From JAMXLO01 sp963850535 (GTDB lineage: Bacteria > Pseudomonadota > Alphaproteobacteria > Acetobacterales > Acetobacteraceae), in contig CAWKMC010000024.1 in NCBI GenBank assembly GCA_963850535.1, positions 124,001 through 188,000 on the forward strand: a DNA stretch of 64,000 bases, given 5' to 3'. The notes beneath the pieces are model-generated. The model was not told where the DNA came from. It saw only the letters and a program-made list of their open reading frames with translations, and ran no database searches. Positions 20,200-29,459 of this stretch are shown here, in pieces. Position 1 is the first letter of the stretch; every line of letters starts with the position of its first letter. A program made the translations under genes and the position numbers.

Positions 20200-21476
20200 A
20201 GAATGGCGTCGAGCCGATCACAAGCCCAACCGGCATAGATCGCGGCGGGTCAAGGCCGAAGCCGCCGAAGGCGGTGGCGCAGCGCGCCAGCCTTGAGGCG
20301 TCGCGATGCATGCCGGATCATCAAAAAGCGAAACGACGCTTGACACGCAACACAGTCGCTTTTGCGCCGGCGGCCGACACGTGGGCGCGCGCTGTCGTGC
20401 TGTCGAAGAATTGGACCAAATGCGCCGTCTGGCTGCATTCCGCCAGCAGCTGGAAAAATGCCTCGAATACCCCGGAGCGGCTGAGCCGCCAGAACCGCTT
20501 CCATACGCTGTTCCACTTGCCAAATTCGCTGGGGAGTGCGCGCCACGTTACGCTGTGTACCGTGAAATAGTGAATGGCTTCCAGGAACTTACGGTCATCA
20601 TGCCCGGGCTCTCCTCGGTTCGATTGCGCCGCATCGAACACTTCCAGCACGATCGACCAATCGCGCTCCGTCATTCCTGTCAGCATGTCTGGCTCCCTGA
20701 TGCCGGTCACGCAGTGATTCGAACAAATCCCGATTCGGGAATCCGTCAAAAACGCACGTCAGGGATTCCGTCCACACAGCCTAGCATTACAGTCGTGATT
20801 TCTCTATTGCGAAGCGGCGAATTGTCTGAATTTATGGCGAACCATGATTTGGAGATCATGGTCTGGTTATGCTCCTGTCGAAGCGACGCTGGAAGTTCTG
20901 GCGTCGGCACTGAGGGATGTGAAAGGTCGGATGCGGCAGTTGTTCGCGCAGGAGCGAACGGCGGTGAATGCCGGCTTGTTTCTGGATGGGTTGCTCAGCG
21001 AGGAGCAGCGTAAGACCGGCTGGATGCGTTCGGAGGCGGCGGGCGATGCTGGGCCGTGGCGTCAGCAGGAACTGCTTGGCCGCGACCGTTGGAACGCCGA
21101 TGCGCTGCGGGATCTTGTTCGCGAGTATGTCGTCGAACATCTGCGCGATGATGACGCAGTGCTGGTGATTGATGAGACCGGCTTCTTGAAGCAGGGCAAA
21201 GCCTCGTGTGGCGTGGCACGGCAGTATACGGGTTCCGCAGGGAAGATCACGAACTGCCAGATTGGCGTTTTTGCCACCTATGTGTCGCGCCATGGCCATG
21301 CCTTCATAGACCGTGCGCTGTATTTGCCGAAGAGTTGGGCTGACGACCCTTTACGCCTGAAGGCGACCTATGTTCCGAACGATATTGGCTTCGCCGACGT
21401 AAGCGGCGCGGCATCATCACAGCTTGGACTGATTGACGCGGCAACGGTGTGGGCGGATAGGCTGTCGTAGTGGTGA

Positions 21477-23048
21477 TTACGCGGCGACGGTGGATGGTGG
21501 GCGCCAGTTCCACGGCAGCAGCGTGTGCAATTCGTGGTTCTTTGTTTGACCCGAGACGATGCGTCGCAGCACGTCGGTGAGCCAAGCGAGCGGCTCGACG
21601 CTGCTCAGCTTGCAGGTCTGGATCAGGGTGTTTGCAATGGCCCAACGGCGGGCTCCGGCGTCGCTGCCGGCGAATAATGAGTTCTTTCTCGTAATGGTAA
21701 CCGGCCTGATGGCCCGTTCAACTACGTTGGTGTCCATCTCCAGGCGGCCATCGTCGAGATACAGGATCAGCCCGTCCCAATGGCGCAGTATATACCGCAT
21801 GGCTTTGGCCAGATCGGACCAGCCCGGCACGCGCGGCAGGCGATCCTGCAACCAGAGCTGCAGGGCTTCGACCAGCGGCCGACTTCGCATCTGACGAACC
21901 GACTGCCGCACATCCGGCGGTTGCCCGCGGATATCGGCCTCGATGGCATAAAGTTTGGCGATACGTGCGAGCACCTCGGCCGCAAGCGGCGATTGGGTGG
22001 AGGTGTAGAACTCGTAGAACGGCCTCCTGGCGTGCGCCCAGCAGAAGGCCAGTTTGATCGAGGCATCCGAGCGCGCTTCGACCAGCTTGCCGAAGCCTGC
22101 ATAGCCATCCACTTGCAGCGTGCCTCTGAATGCCGCCAGGTGCTCGGTCGGATGCTCGCCTCTGCGGTCCTCGGAGTAGACGTAGGCGGCTGCGGGATGA
22201 GTGCTTCCGATCCACGGCCGATCATCGACCGCATAACACCACAAACGCCCCGTCTTGGTTTTGCCTCGGCCGGGATCGAGCACCGGCAGGGTCGTCTCAT
22301 CGGCGAACAGCTTGTTCGACGACAGCACCGTGCCGAGCACCAGCTCATAGAGCGGCGTCAGCCACCAGCACGCTCGTCCCACCCAGGCGCTCAGTGTCGA
22401 ACGATCCAGCGTGATGCCCTGCCGCTTGAGCATCTGTGCCTGACGGTGGAGCGGAAGAGCATCACAGAACTTGCTAACCACGATGTGCGCCACCAGCGCT
22501 TCCGTTGCCATGCCACCATCGATTGGCCGCTCCGGCGCAGGGGCCTGCACCACGGCGCCCTCGCAGCTTCGGCATCCATAGCGTGGCCTGCAAACCACCT
22601 TCACCCGCAGCTGGGCGGGAACCAGGTCGAGCATCTCGGTGCGGTCATCGCCGATCAGGTGCAGTGCGCCGCCACAACAAGGGCACTCCTTGCTCTCGAT
22701 GTCGATGACCACCTCGTAGCGCGGCAGATGTGCAGGCAATGCACCGCGATTGCGATGGGCCACCTCGATGCGCCGCCGTCTTTCTGCTGGTTCCGCCGCG
22801 CCCTTCGCAGCGTCGTCTTCGGCGGCACTTTGCTCCGCGTCCTCCAGGACCAGCTGCAACTGCTCAAGGTCGAGTCTCTCCGATCGTGGGCCGTAGCGAT
22901 GGCGCAGCAGGCGTTGGATCAGCTGCCAAAGCTTCTCGTTCTCGGCTTGCAGCTCGGGCACCGCCTCCCGCAGCATCTGCTGCAGGATATTCGGATCGTC
23001 AGGCAATGCCGTGAGATCGATCTGCACAACACGATGATGATGACGCAC
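21477..23048 (-). CDS. tnpC: IS66 transposase TnpC
   Basis: 523 residues, intact. A leucine-zipper-like N-terminus (LREAVPELQAENEKLWQLIQRL) is followed by the zinc-finger-like CPCCGG and CRSCEG blocks, the DDE_Tnp_IS66 core with FADETTLPVLDPGRGKTKTG and a late DTNVVERAIRPVTITRKNSLF segment, and the C-terminal IS66_C block. Full length for the family. Confidence 0.92.
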   Translation of the reverse strand: MRHHHRVVQIDLTALPDDPNILQQMLREAVPELQAENEKLWQLIQRLLRHRYGPRSERLDLEQLQLVLEDAEQSAAEDDAAKGAAEPAERRRRIEVAHRNRGALPAHLPRYEVVIDIESKECPCCGGALHLIGDDRTEMLDLVPAQLRVKVVCRPRYGCRSCEGAVVQAPAPERPIDGGMATEALVAHIVVSKFCDALPLHRQAQMLKRQGITLDRSTLSAWVGRACWWLTPLYELVLGTVLSSNKLFADETTLPVLDPGRGKTKTGRLWCYAVDDRPWIGSTHPAAAYVYSEDRRGEHPTEHLAAFRGTLQVDGYAGFGKLVEARSDASIKLAFCWAHARRPFYEFYTSTQSPLAAEVLARIAKLYAIEADIRGQPPDVRQSVRQMRSRPLVEALQLWLQDRLPRVPGWSDLAKAMRYILRHWDGLILYLDDGRLEMDTNVVERAIRPVTITRKNSLFAGSDAGARRWAIANTLIQTCKLSSVEPLAWLTDVLRRIVSGQTKNHELHTLLPWNWRPPSTVAA

Positions 23049-23092
23049 GCCGTCGCGTCGCCGCCAATGACTCCGGCGTGATCAGATGAGGA

Positions 23093-23440
23093 TCAGCCCG
23101 CCAGCTCGGGTCGCAGATTGCGCGCCAAAGCCCGCCACTCGCAGCCCTCTAACAATGTCGACAGCTGCCCAGGCGTCAGCGACACAGTCCCCGAAGCCGA
23201 CATCGGCCAGACGAACTGCCCGCGTTCCAGTCGCTTGATGAACAGGCACATGCCGACACCATCGTGCCAAAGAACCTTGATCAACCCGCCTCTGCGTCCG
23301 CGAAAGGCGTAAATCGCGCCCGAAAATGGATCATGACCCAGCGTCTGCTGCACCAGCATGGCCAGCGTCGCCATACCCTTGCGCATGTCCGTGTAGCCGC
23401 ATGCCAAATAAACCTGCACCCCAGGTGGCGGCGTTATCAT
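23093..23440 (-). CDS. tnpB: IS66 accessory protein TnpB
   Basis: 115 residues from ATG 23440 (MITPPPGVQVYLACGYTDMR), the canonical TnpB/Orf2 start. It contains YAFRGRRGGLIKVLWHDGVG and LFIKRLERGQFVWP, the conserved blocks of the family. The ATG lies inside the end of tnpA, so the two overlap by 4 bp. Confidence 0.92.
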   Translation of the reverse strand: MITPPPGVQVYLACGYTDMRKGMATLAMLVQQTLGHDPFSGAIYAFRGRRGGLIKVLWHDGVGMCLFIKRLERGQFVWPMSASGTVSLTPGQLSTLLEGCEWRALARNLRPELAG

Positions 23441-23886
23441 AACGCCTGCAGGGCATTGAGCACGCAACGCAGTGCACGGTCATCAACGTGCGCGTCCACG
23501 CGAACCAAGGTGCCGCCTGGTAGCACAACTTCGATCGATCCCTTGCTACGCAACGTAGCAAACGCCGGCACGTGCGCCTGCGATTTGGTTGCCACCGCCG
23601 ACGTCTCGGGCACGGGCGGCGCCGGCACCTCCCGCTCTCCCGTAACCACATCGACGCGTGCAAAGCTGGCCGGCGGATGTGCCGACCGCCCGTCCACGCG
23701 CCGGGTCAGCTGCTGGCGCCAAGCGTATAGTTGACCCGACGTGATCCCGTGCTTGTGGATGACTTCGCTCGGCCGAACCCCAGTCCCGAGGCTCTCCGCA
23801 ACAATCTCCCGCTTCTCCTCAATCGACCAGCGCCGCCGCCGCTCGCCGCGGGTAATCACCTCGATCCGCTGAGTCGGGGCAGTCAT
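23437..23886 (-). CDS. tnpA: IS66 accessory protein TnpA (IS3/helix-turn-helix type)
   Basis: 149 residues from the ATG at 23886 (MTAPTQRIEVITRGERRRRW), preferred over an upstream in-frame start that would lie near the element's right end. WSIEEKREIVAESLGTGVRPSEVIHKHGI is the helix-turn-helix; the tail GSIEVVLPGGTLVRVDAHVD is typical of IS66 TnpA. Confidence 0.9.
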   Translation of the reverse strand: MTAPTQRIEVITRGERRRRWSIEEKREIVAESLGTGVRPSEVIHKHGITSGQLYAWRQQLTRRVDGRSAHPPASFARVDVVTGEREVPAPPVPETSAVATKSQAHVPAFATLRSKGSIEVVLPGGTLVRVDAHVDDRALRCVLNALQAL

Positions 23887-24836
23887 ATGACTACCCTTAT
23901 GACCGCCCCTTACCGAACCGTCGCGCTCGATCGTCGCATGCTCGCCGTCCATGCCAAACCATCAGCGCATCGCCCTCGGTCAAGGCAAGGTGTTCTCAGC
24001 ACCCCACTTACGAAGCCACGCTTGGCGACGTGGATGATCGCGCGCGCCGTGGCGAGCGGCGTACCGTTCAGTTGGGTTGCCGCCGACAGCGTTTATGGCG
24101 TTGGCGAGATCGAGGGTGACCTCCGGCGCCTGGGGAAAGGCTACGTGCTCGGCGTCGCTTCAGCTCAGGTATTTCGATCCTGGGGCAAGAAGCGGCTGTT
24201 CGCAGGTACCGCTGCCGAGATTGTTAAAACGCTTGACCCGTCCGATTGGCAGCGCCTGTCGGCAGGAGAAGGCACGAAAGGGCCGCGACTGCATGACTGG
24301 TGCTACCTCGAACTCGCCGATCTTGATGCAGACGAATTCAATGAAGCAAGTCATGGACTGTGGACACGCGGCTTGCTGATCCGGCGCAACATTACCGATG
24401 GCGAGTTTGCCTATTTTACAACCTGGTGTCCCGCGGGAACCTCGATCGAAACGTTGGTCAATGTGGAAGGCCATCGCTGGTCGATCGAAGATAGCTTCGA
24501 GACGGCAAAGAACGAGTTTGGGCTTGATCACAATGAAACCAGATCATGGCATGGCTGGCATCGCCACGTTTCCCTCGTCATGATGGCTTTTGCCATGATG
24601 GCTGCTATCCAACTCCAGGCAAACCAATCGACACCCAAAAAAACCAAGCCAGTCCCGGGCAAACGCCGCCCATGCTCATCCGCTGGTCGATCCAGGAGAT
24701 CCGTCGAATAGCCCAACAACTCAAGCGACGACGCATCAACCCAGCCTTTATCATTGCATGGTCGCTATGGCGACGCGCCCACCAGGCCGCCGCTCAAGAG
24801 GCGCATCTCAAACGCAAATCACGACTGTAATGCTAG

Positions 24837-26240
24837 CATTACAGTCGTAATTTTTCCCTTGCGAAGCGGCACGAACTCTAAATCGATGGGTCACCATAAT
24901 TCGGAGATCATGGGTGTCGGGAGCATTGTTCGAGGCGACGCTGGATTTGTGGTCCGCGTCGCTGCGAGAGGTGAAGCGTCGGATGCGTCCGTTGTTTGCG
25001 CAGGGCCGTTCGGCGGAGAACGCAGGGTTATTTCTTGATGGATTGCTTGGTGATGAGCGACGCAAGACAGGGTGGATGCGCGCCGAGGCGGCTGGCGACA
25101 CTGGCCTTGGCGGCAACAAGAGCTATTAGGCCGCGACCGATGGGATGCCGACGAATTGCGTGACCTGGTGCGTGACTATGTCATTGAACATCTCGGGGAC
25201 GCCGATGCGGTGCTGGTGGTCGATGAAACCGGGTTCCTCAAGCAGGGCAAGGCATCATGCGGCGTGGCGCGGCAATACACGGGTTCCGCCGGCAAGATCA
25301 CGAACTGTCAGATCGGCGTGTTCGCGAGCTATGTATCGCGCATGGCCTTGGCTTCATCGATCGAGCGCTCTATTTGCCGAAAAGTTGGACCGATGATCCG
25401 ACGCGTCTGAAGGCCACATACGTGCCGGGTACCGTGGACTTTACGACCAAGCCTCAACTCGCAACCACGATGATTGCACGTGCTATTGCCACCGCTGTGC
25501 CATTCCGATGGGTAGCCGGGGACACGGTCTACGGTATCGGCGACATTGAGCGAGACCTACGCCGAGCCGGCAAGGGATATGTGCTGGGGGTTGGCGCCTC
25601 CCATGTTTTTCGCTCTTGGGGCGTAATCGCGGGGACCGCTGCAAACATCGCCGAGACCCTGGAAGCATCTGACTGGCTACGCCTGTCGGCCGGCCTAGGG
25701 ACCAAAGGGCCGCGATTGCATGACTGGTGCTACCTGGAACTGGCCGATCTCGAGGCAGAAGAGTTCACCGATCAAAGCGACAGCCTGTGGACGCGAGGCC
25801 TGCTGATCAGGCGCAATATTGCCAATGGAGATCTGGCCTACTTCACCACATGGTGCCCGAGAGGGACCCCGATTGAGAAACTGGTCAGCGTTGAAGGCCA
25901 TCGCTGGGCGATCGAGGATAGCTTCGAGACGGCCAAGAACGAGTTTGGTCTTGACCACAACGAGACCAGATCCTGGCATGGCTGGCACCGTCACGTCTCG
26001 CTGGTCATGCTTGCTTTCGCCATGATGGCTGTCATCCGGCATCAAGCAAACAAGCCGACGCCCAAAAAACCAGCCGCTCCGCCTCATCCGCTGGTCGATC
26101 CAAGAGATCCGGCGCATAGCACATCGCCTCGCGCGAAAACGTATCGACCCTGCCTACGTTATTGCATGGTCGCTTTGGCGGCGCGCCCATCAAGCCGTCG
26201 CTCAACAGGCTCATCTTAGACGAAAATCACGACTGTAGTG
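24837..26240 (+). mobile_element. IS701-family element, copy 2
   Basis: It starts CATTACAGTCGTAATTT at 24837, directly after the CTAG that ends copy 1, and ends ATCACGACTGTAGTG at 26240 before CTAA. Length is 1404 bp. Its transposase is similar along the whole length to that of copy 1 but not identical, so the tandem arrangement is two insertions rather than a recent duplication. Confidence 0.82.
24914..26219 (+). pseudogene. IS701-family transposase, multiple frameshifts
   Basis: Similar to the copy-1 transposase. The pieces are in order but in different frames: FEATLDLWSASLREVKRRMR..., then RDRWDADELRDLV...VDETGFLKQGKAS...GVFASYVSR, then FIDRALYLPKSW...DYFTTWCP-like region...ETAKNEFGLDHNETRSWHGW. 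Shifts fall near 25110, 25340 and in the last 150 bp. Not expected to be functional. Confidence 0.8.
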
Positions 26241-26329
26241 CTAAGGCTTTCATGCGCCAATTCGCCAGTCTTGCGGACTGGGGAGAGCGCTGGCCAGCCG
26301 AACAAGGCACTTTTGCAGCCGGGCTAATC

Positions 26330-27030
26330 TTATCGGCAGCAGCGGATCCCGCGCTGTTTCGCAGCCCTCCTCGGCGCGCCCGAGAACGGCCGATGGCGGG
26401 TGGCCCCGGTATCTGACTTGGTCCAAGTCAGTCGCCGTTACCGGGAGGGCACGCTCGTCCTGGAGACCCACTTCGATACGCCTGAGGGCACGGTCGTGCT
26501 GGTGGACTGCATGGGCCACCGGAATGGCTGCGCTGATCTCGTCCGAGTTCCGTTGGGTGAGCGCGGTCGAGTGGCAAATGCGCATGGAGCTTGTCATCCG
26601 CGGCGAGTACGGCTCCGGTACCCTGGTTGGCCGGATACGAGGGGCCGCGCCTGTGCGCATTGGCAACGCCGCTTCTGATCAACTGCAGCTGGATGTCTAC
26701 GGCGAGGTGCTGGACGCGCTTTATCAGGCACGCAGGATGCGGCTTCCCCCGAGTGATGCTGCCTGGGACCTTGAGCGGGCACTGGTCGAGCATCTTGAGA
26801 CTGTGGGGGATCAGCCGACGAGGGATCTGGGAAGTGCGTGGCGACCCCCGCCACTTTACCCATTCCAAGGTCATGGCCTGGGTTGCCTTCGACCGAGCCA
26901 TACGCACGGTCGAGGAGTTCGGCCTCGATGGTCCCGCTGACCACTGGCGAGACCTGCGGGAGCAACTTCACCATCAGGTGTGCCGGGAAGCGTTCGATCC
27001 GGAACTGGAGTATGCATTTCGCCCGTCGCT
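26330..27030 (+). pseudogene. Glycoside hydrolase family 15 remnant
   Basis: Fragments of a GH15 glucoamylase/trehalase-like enzyme scattered over three frames: FAALLGAPENGRW, VSRRYREGTLVLETHF then DTPEGTVVLVDCM, CADLVRV, RMELVIRGEYG, then LVEHLETVGDQP and IWEVRGDPRHFTHSKVMAWV with WVAFDRAIRTVEEFGLDGPA. The central barrel is mostly absent between them, so deletions as well as frameshifts occurred. It begins just after the IS701 end and stops where a Kup-like segment begins. Confidence 0.7.
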
Positions 27031-27036
27031 GAACGC

Positions 27037-27180
27037 GGGCACTGAAGCGACGGTGCTCGGGGTCCTGTCGCTGGTGTTTTGGGCCGTCATCCTGGTCGTC
27101 GCGCTCAAATACGTCGTGTTCGTCATGCGGGCCGATAATCATAGCGAGGGTGGGACTATGGCGCTGCTCTCCCTCGCCGT
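27037..27180 (+). pseudogene. Kup-type potassium transporter fragment
   Basis: The segment EATVLGVLSLVFWAVILV followed by LKYVVFVMRADNHSEGGTMA is an early membrane part of Kup K+ symporters. It is joined directly to the GH15 remnant in the same frame and followed by a stop. Only about 48 residues remain, so this is deletion scrap. Confidence 0.65.
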
Positions 27181-27247
27181 GCCTGCTGCAGGACGGGCGA
27201 TCTAAAATTCTCCTGTTACTGTGCGCCCCTCGCGGGATGCCCCATCA

Positions 27248-27565
27248 TCAGCCTGCTATCGCCTTGTCGACCAGGGCGAGGACATCTTCCAGCGTGTGGC
27301 GATCGTTGAACCTAGCAAGGCGGTCGAACGTCTTGCATCTTGCCGCCTTTATCAGGCGCCTCTGTACAGACCTCAGGCTGTCGTAAGGCAGTCCGCCGCG
27401 CTGGCGTACAACGTAGTCGAACTGCTGGATTAGACAGCCTTTGCCAGCCTGGAACTCCAGAGGGTAGGAAATCGCATACGGTCGCCAGTTTTCCGGCGTG
27501 AGGCGGTCGCGCAGCTCCAGAAGGAATTGCGTTGTTGTATCCGTAGCAGTGCAATCAAACGGCAT
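27248..27565 (-). CDS. Hypothetical protein, DUF6197-like
   Basis: 105 residues with a good ribosome-binding site (GGGAGG about 9 bases before the ATG at 27565). Conserved-looking features are a WRPYAISYPLEF stretch, CLIQQFDYVV and the C-terminal FNDRHTLEDVLALVDKAI, which recall DUF6197 proteins (CL-type centre, ND...T.EDVL..LD.A end). No function is known. It runs on the minus strand downstream of a 55-residue ORF. Confidence 0.6.
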   Translation of the reverse strand: MPFDCTATDTTTQFLLELRDRLTPENWRPYAISYPLEFQAGKGCLIQQFDYVVRQRGGLPYDSLRSVQRRLIKAARCKTFDRLARFNDRHTLEDVLALVDKAIAG

Positions 27566-27691
27566 AATTGCGCCCTCCCTTTTTCTTAATCGGCCCCGGC
27601 GAGATCCAGCATCTTAGGTTGCCGGTTCTTCAAGCGCGTGTTTACCCAGCCGTGAGGATCGCGCTGCGTCTCGGTACACATATGGTCCCAT

Positions 27692-27859
27692 TCAGGTGAT
27701 CATGCCGCCGACGCGCACTGCTGCGATACGTGCTTCACGGCGCGACTCAGCAGTTGCTGAGCGCTCGTATTCCTCGACTTGCCAGCACGTAAGGGCTTGC
27801 AAAAGCCGAGACTTCAGTTCCAGCGATAGCGCGATGATCGCGTCCGCTGATATCGACAT
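27692..27859 (-). CDS. Small hypothetical protein, 55 residues
   Basis: A short frame with a near-consensus Shine-Dalgarno (CGGAGG 6-7 bases before the ATG at 27859). The product starts MSISADAIIALSLELKSRLL, continues with a helical, charged centre and ends GGMIT. It lies 127 bp upstream of the DUF6197-like gene in the same direction and may be co-transcribed. No family recognised. Confidence 0.5.
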   Translation of the reverse strand: MSISADAIIALSLELKSRLLQALTCWQVEEYERSATAESRREARIAAVRVGGMIT

Positions 27860-28704
27860 AACCGTCCTCCGGTTTCGCCGCGCACTTGATTGTGCTGGGG
27901 GATGTCTTCATTCATTAAGACATCCTGGAACTGTTTGCGCAAGGGTTAAGCTGTGGCGTCGCTGCGTGACCGCATAGAGAAAGTGGAGCAGCCAGCAGCT
28001 GGCGCGCCATCTCGGTATTCGCGAGAGCGCAGTCCGGCAATGGCTTTTGCGGCGCTTATGACATCGGGAGTCACCCGCCACGCGAGGGCCGAGAATGGTC
28101 GCCAACAATAGCGCGCCAGTGACCCGCAGCGGCGTCACAGTGGGATCACGGACGAAGGCATAGGCGGCATTGGCGAACATCACGACGGTCAGCATGCTTG
28201 CACCTAGGACCGTGCCCCTCATGACGTCGGAAGCCCCAGCGCATTGTCCCAGTAGAGGCTATGGCCCCCACGTGATCCGTTACCGCGATGTTGCCGTTGA
28301 CCGAAGAGTCCCAGACCGTGTCCGTCCCGTTCAACGCCGTGATTGTGCCAAAGCCGCCGTCGTGGTTCACTGCATCAATCGCCGCTGCTTCAGTGCCGAA
28401 CATGCTAATTGAAGGGGCGTCGGCCAATGCAGGATCGGCGCCGAGAATACCAATGTCATGCGCCGCGTGGCTCGTGGCAGTGGCGACCGGACCGGCGTCC
28501 ATCAGTGCGGCGCCGGCAGTGATCGCAATCCCCCGACCGACCGATGTGGTCGCTATCGCCGCCACGCAGTACTCGCGTGACCGTCGAGCCGAGACAGGGG
28601 CGCTGAAGGTGTGTCGGACATGGCTCCCCACGAGAAAACCGGTGCGCTGGGCGCAGGCGGCCGTCCGGCAGGCGGCGCAAGACTGCTGAATTTGCATTCC
28701 TTTC
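27860..28704. other. Region without a confident gene
   Basis: Open frames run on both strands. On the minus strand, 28206-28640 encodes an Ala/Gly/Asp-rich stretch of low arginine content (ALMDAGPVATATSHAAHDIG...) and 28222 could start a short signal-peptide-like product (MRGTVLGASMLTVVMFANAAYA). Neither has a convincing ribosome site or family, and the frames break. It may be a decayed secreted-protein gene. Confidence 0.3.
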
Positions 28705-28744
28705 TCAAGCGCCCTGTGCGAAACTCAAAGCGCCCTGTGCGAAC
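28705..28744 (+). repeat. Two-copy 20-bp tandem direct repeat
   Basis: Two adjacent 20-bp units, 28705-28724 and 28725-28744, share the core GCGCCCTGTGCGAA and differ at a few edge positions. They end 10 bp before the methyltransferase ATG at 28755. A regulator binding site or slippage product are both possible. Confidence 0.5.
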
Positions 28745-28754
28745 CGGCGGCGTG

Positions 28755-29459
28755 ATGAGCAGCACATACGAAGGAGAGGACCTCGAGGCGCTAGCAGACA
28801 TGCCGAATTATCACGCCTGGATTATGCGATGGTTCGAGCCGCATCTCCGAGGGAGAGTGATCGAATACGGCGCCGGCACCGGAACCCTGTCGGCACACAT
28901 CCGCCCCTTTGCGAGCCAACTGACCCTGGTCGAACCATCGGAGAACCTGCTGCCTCACTTGTCCGGTAAATTCCGAGGCGATCCGACAATCACAATCGCC
29001 GGCAGCAGCCTCGAGCAGCACGCTACCACTCAGCGGAGCGACAGCGCCGAGGCGATCATCATGGTCAATGTTCTGGAACACATTGAAGACGACTATGCGG
29101 CGCTCCGCGAGCTGCATCGCGTGCTCGTTCCGGGCGGTCATCTGCTGCTGTTCATGCCCGCGCTTTCCTTCCTGATGAGTGATCTCGACCGAAAAATCGG
29201 CCACTATCGCCGTTACCATCGCCCGGAGACGATCGAACTGCTACAAAACGCTGGCTTCTCAGTGACGCAATGCCGTTACTTCGACATTCCGGGGGTGTTG
29301 CCATGGCTCGTGATCAATCGCTGGATGCGTGCGACGGGGTTTAACCCAACGCTTGCACGCCTGTATGACCGCGCAGTGGTGCCGATCGCGCGCTTGATAG
29401 AGGCGGTCCCACCGCCTTTCGGCAAGAACATCATCGCCATCGCTCGCCGGCTGCCATAG
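28755..29459 (+). CDS. Class I SAM-dependent methyltransferase
   Basis: 234 residues from ATG 28755; an upstream in-frame start at 28611 would add 48 poorly structured residues that include the tandem repeat. Motif I is VIEYGAGTGTLSAHI, the acidic partner is LVEPSENL, and motif post-I to IV is AIIMVNVLEHIEDD with LVPGGHLLLFMPALSFL. These mark a Methyltransf_11-like enzyme. The substrate is not readable. The tail FGKNIIAIARRLP resembles methyltransferases linked to cell-surface polysaccharide or lipid loci. The 330 bp after the gene hold nothing recognised. Confidence 0.8.
   Translation: MSSTYEGEDLEALADMPNYHAWIMRWFEPHLRGRVIEYGAGTGTLSAHIRPFASQLTLVEPSENLLPHLSGKFRGDPTITIAGSSLEQHATTQRSDSAEAIIMVNVLEHIEDDYAALRELHRVLVPGGHLLLFMPALSFLMSDLDRKIGHYRRYHRPETIELLQNAGFSVTQCRYFDIPGVLPWLVINRWMRATGFNPTLARLYDRAVVPIARLIEAVPPPFGKNIIAIARRLP

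Larger units (their letters stand above)
19072..20358 (+). mobile_element. IS110-family element, copy 1
   Basis: The ends are defined by comparison with the second copy at 42.0-43.3 kb: both begin (CT)TGTATCTTGCC and end ACAGTCG(CT). The core dinucleotide CT is at 19072-19073 and again at 20359-20360, with no inverted repeats and no further target duplication, as expected for IS110/IS621-type recombination. Removing the element restores an uninterrupted IS5 reading frame (AAGAK then GGQQRQ). It contains a 177-bp 5' non-coding end, the transposase and about 160 bp of 3' non-coding sequence. Confidence 0.85.
18620..20674 (-). pseudogene. IS5-family transposase, split by IS110
   Basis: The N-terminal half runs from the ATG at 20674 (MTERDWSIVLEVFDAAQ) to the first catalytic block, DSTTARAHVSAAGAK, just before 20361. 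The C-terminal half resumes at 19071 with FGRSRGGFSTKIHLKTD and ends with GRFFPKRLYKLRARVEQAIG...KSVHTA at 18620, with at least one further frameshift near 18890-18910. Joined, it is a typical DDE transposase of the IS427 group. The IS110 insertion separates Lys from Gly-Gly. Confidence 0.82.
18624..20780 (-). mobile_element. IS5-family element (IS427-like) interrupted by IS110
   Basis: The ends are GCTGTGTGGACGGA at 18624 and its exact inverted repeat ending at 20780, flanked on both sides by CTAG (18620-18623 and 20781-20784), the expected 4-bp duplication. Without the nested IS110 the element is about 870 bp. The transposase stop TAG is formed by the flanking CTAG itself on the left side. 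It is the first element of a three-member tandem train. Confidence 0.85.
21399..24011 (-). mobile_element. IS66-family element inserted in IS701
   Basis: About 2613 bp. The left end GTAAGCGG at 21399 and the right end CTTAC at 24007-24011 give the imperfect terminal repeat starting GTAAG that is usual for IS66. It carries tnpA, tnpB and tnpC in order on the minus strand, all with intact frames. No clean 8-bp target duplication is visible at the junctions, so flank deletion or rearrangement has probably occurred. Confidence 0.83.
20844..24711 (+). pseudogene. IS701-family transposase, split by IS66
   Basis: The 5' part (20844 to about 21398) carries RDRWNADALRDLVREYVVEH and the first catalytic block VLVIDETGFLKQGKASCGVA, ending in LKATYVPNDIGFA. 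The 3' part resumes at about 24012 with KPRLATWMIARA, VPFSWVAADSVYG and the final catalytic ETAKNEFGLDHNETRSWHGW. The two halves match the second copy across the gap. IS66 sits between them. Confidence 0.83.
20785..24832 (+). mobile_element. IS701-family element, copy 1, containing IS66
   Basis: It begins CATTACAGTCGTGATTT at 20785 and ends AAATCACGACTGTAATG at 24832, a terminal inverted repeat of about 16 bp. CTAG flanks it at 20781-20784 and 24833-24836. The left CTAG is the same tetranucleotide that bounds the IS5 element, and the right one also bounds the second IS701. Without the IS66 insertion the length is about 1435 bp. Confidence 0.85.

Noticed and set aside
21780..23081. 433-residue plus-strand frame across IS66 tnpC
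   Set aside because: Shadow of the intact transposase on the other strand.
21391..24019. 8-bp target duplication for IS66
   Set aside because: The flanks TCGCCGAC and GAAGCCAC do not match; no duplication could be supported.
28146..28697. 183-residue low-arginine minus-strand frame
   Set aside because: No family, no ribosome-binding site, and an equally plausible low-arginine frame on the other strand; kept only as an uncertain region.
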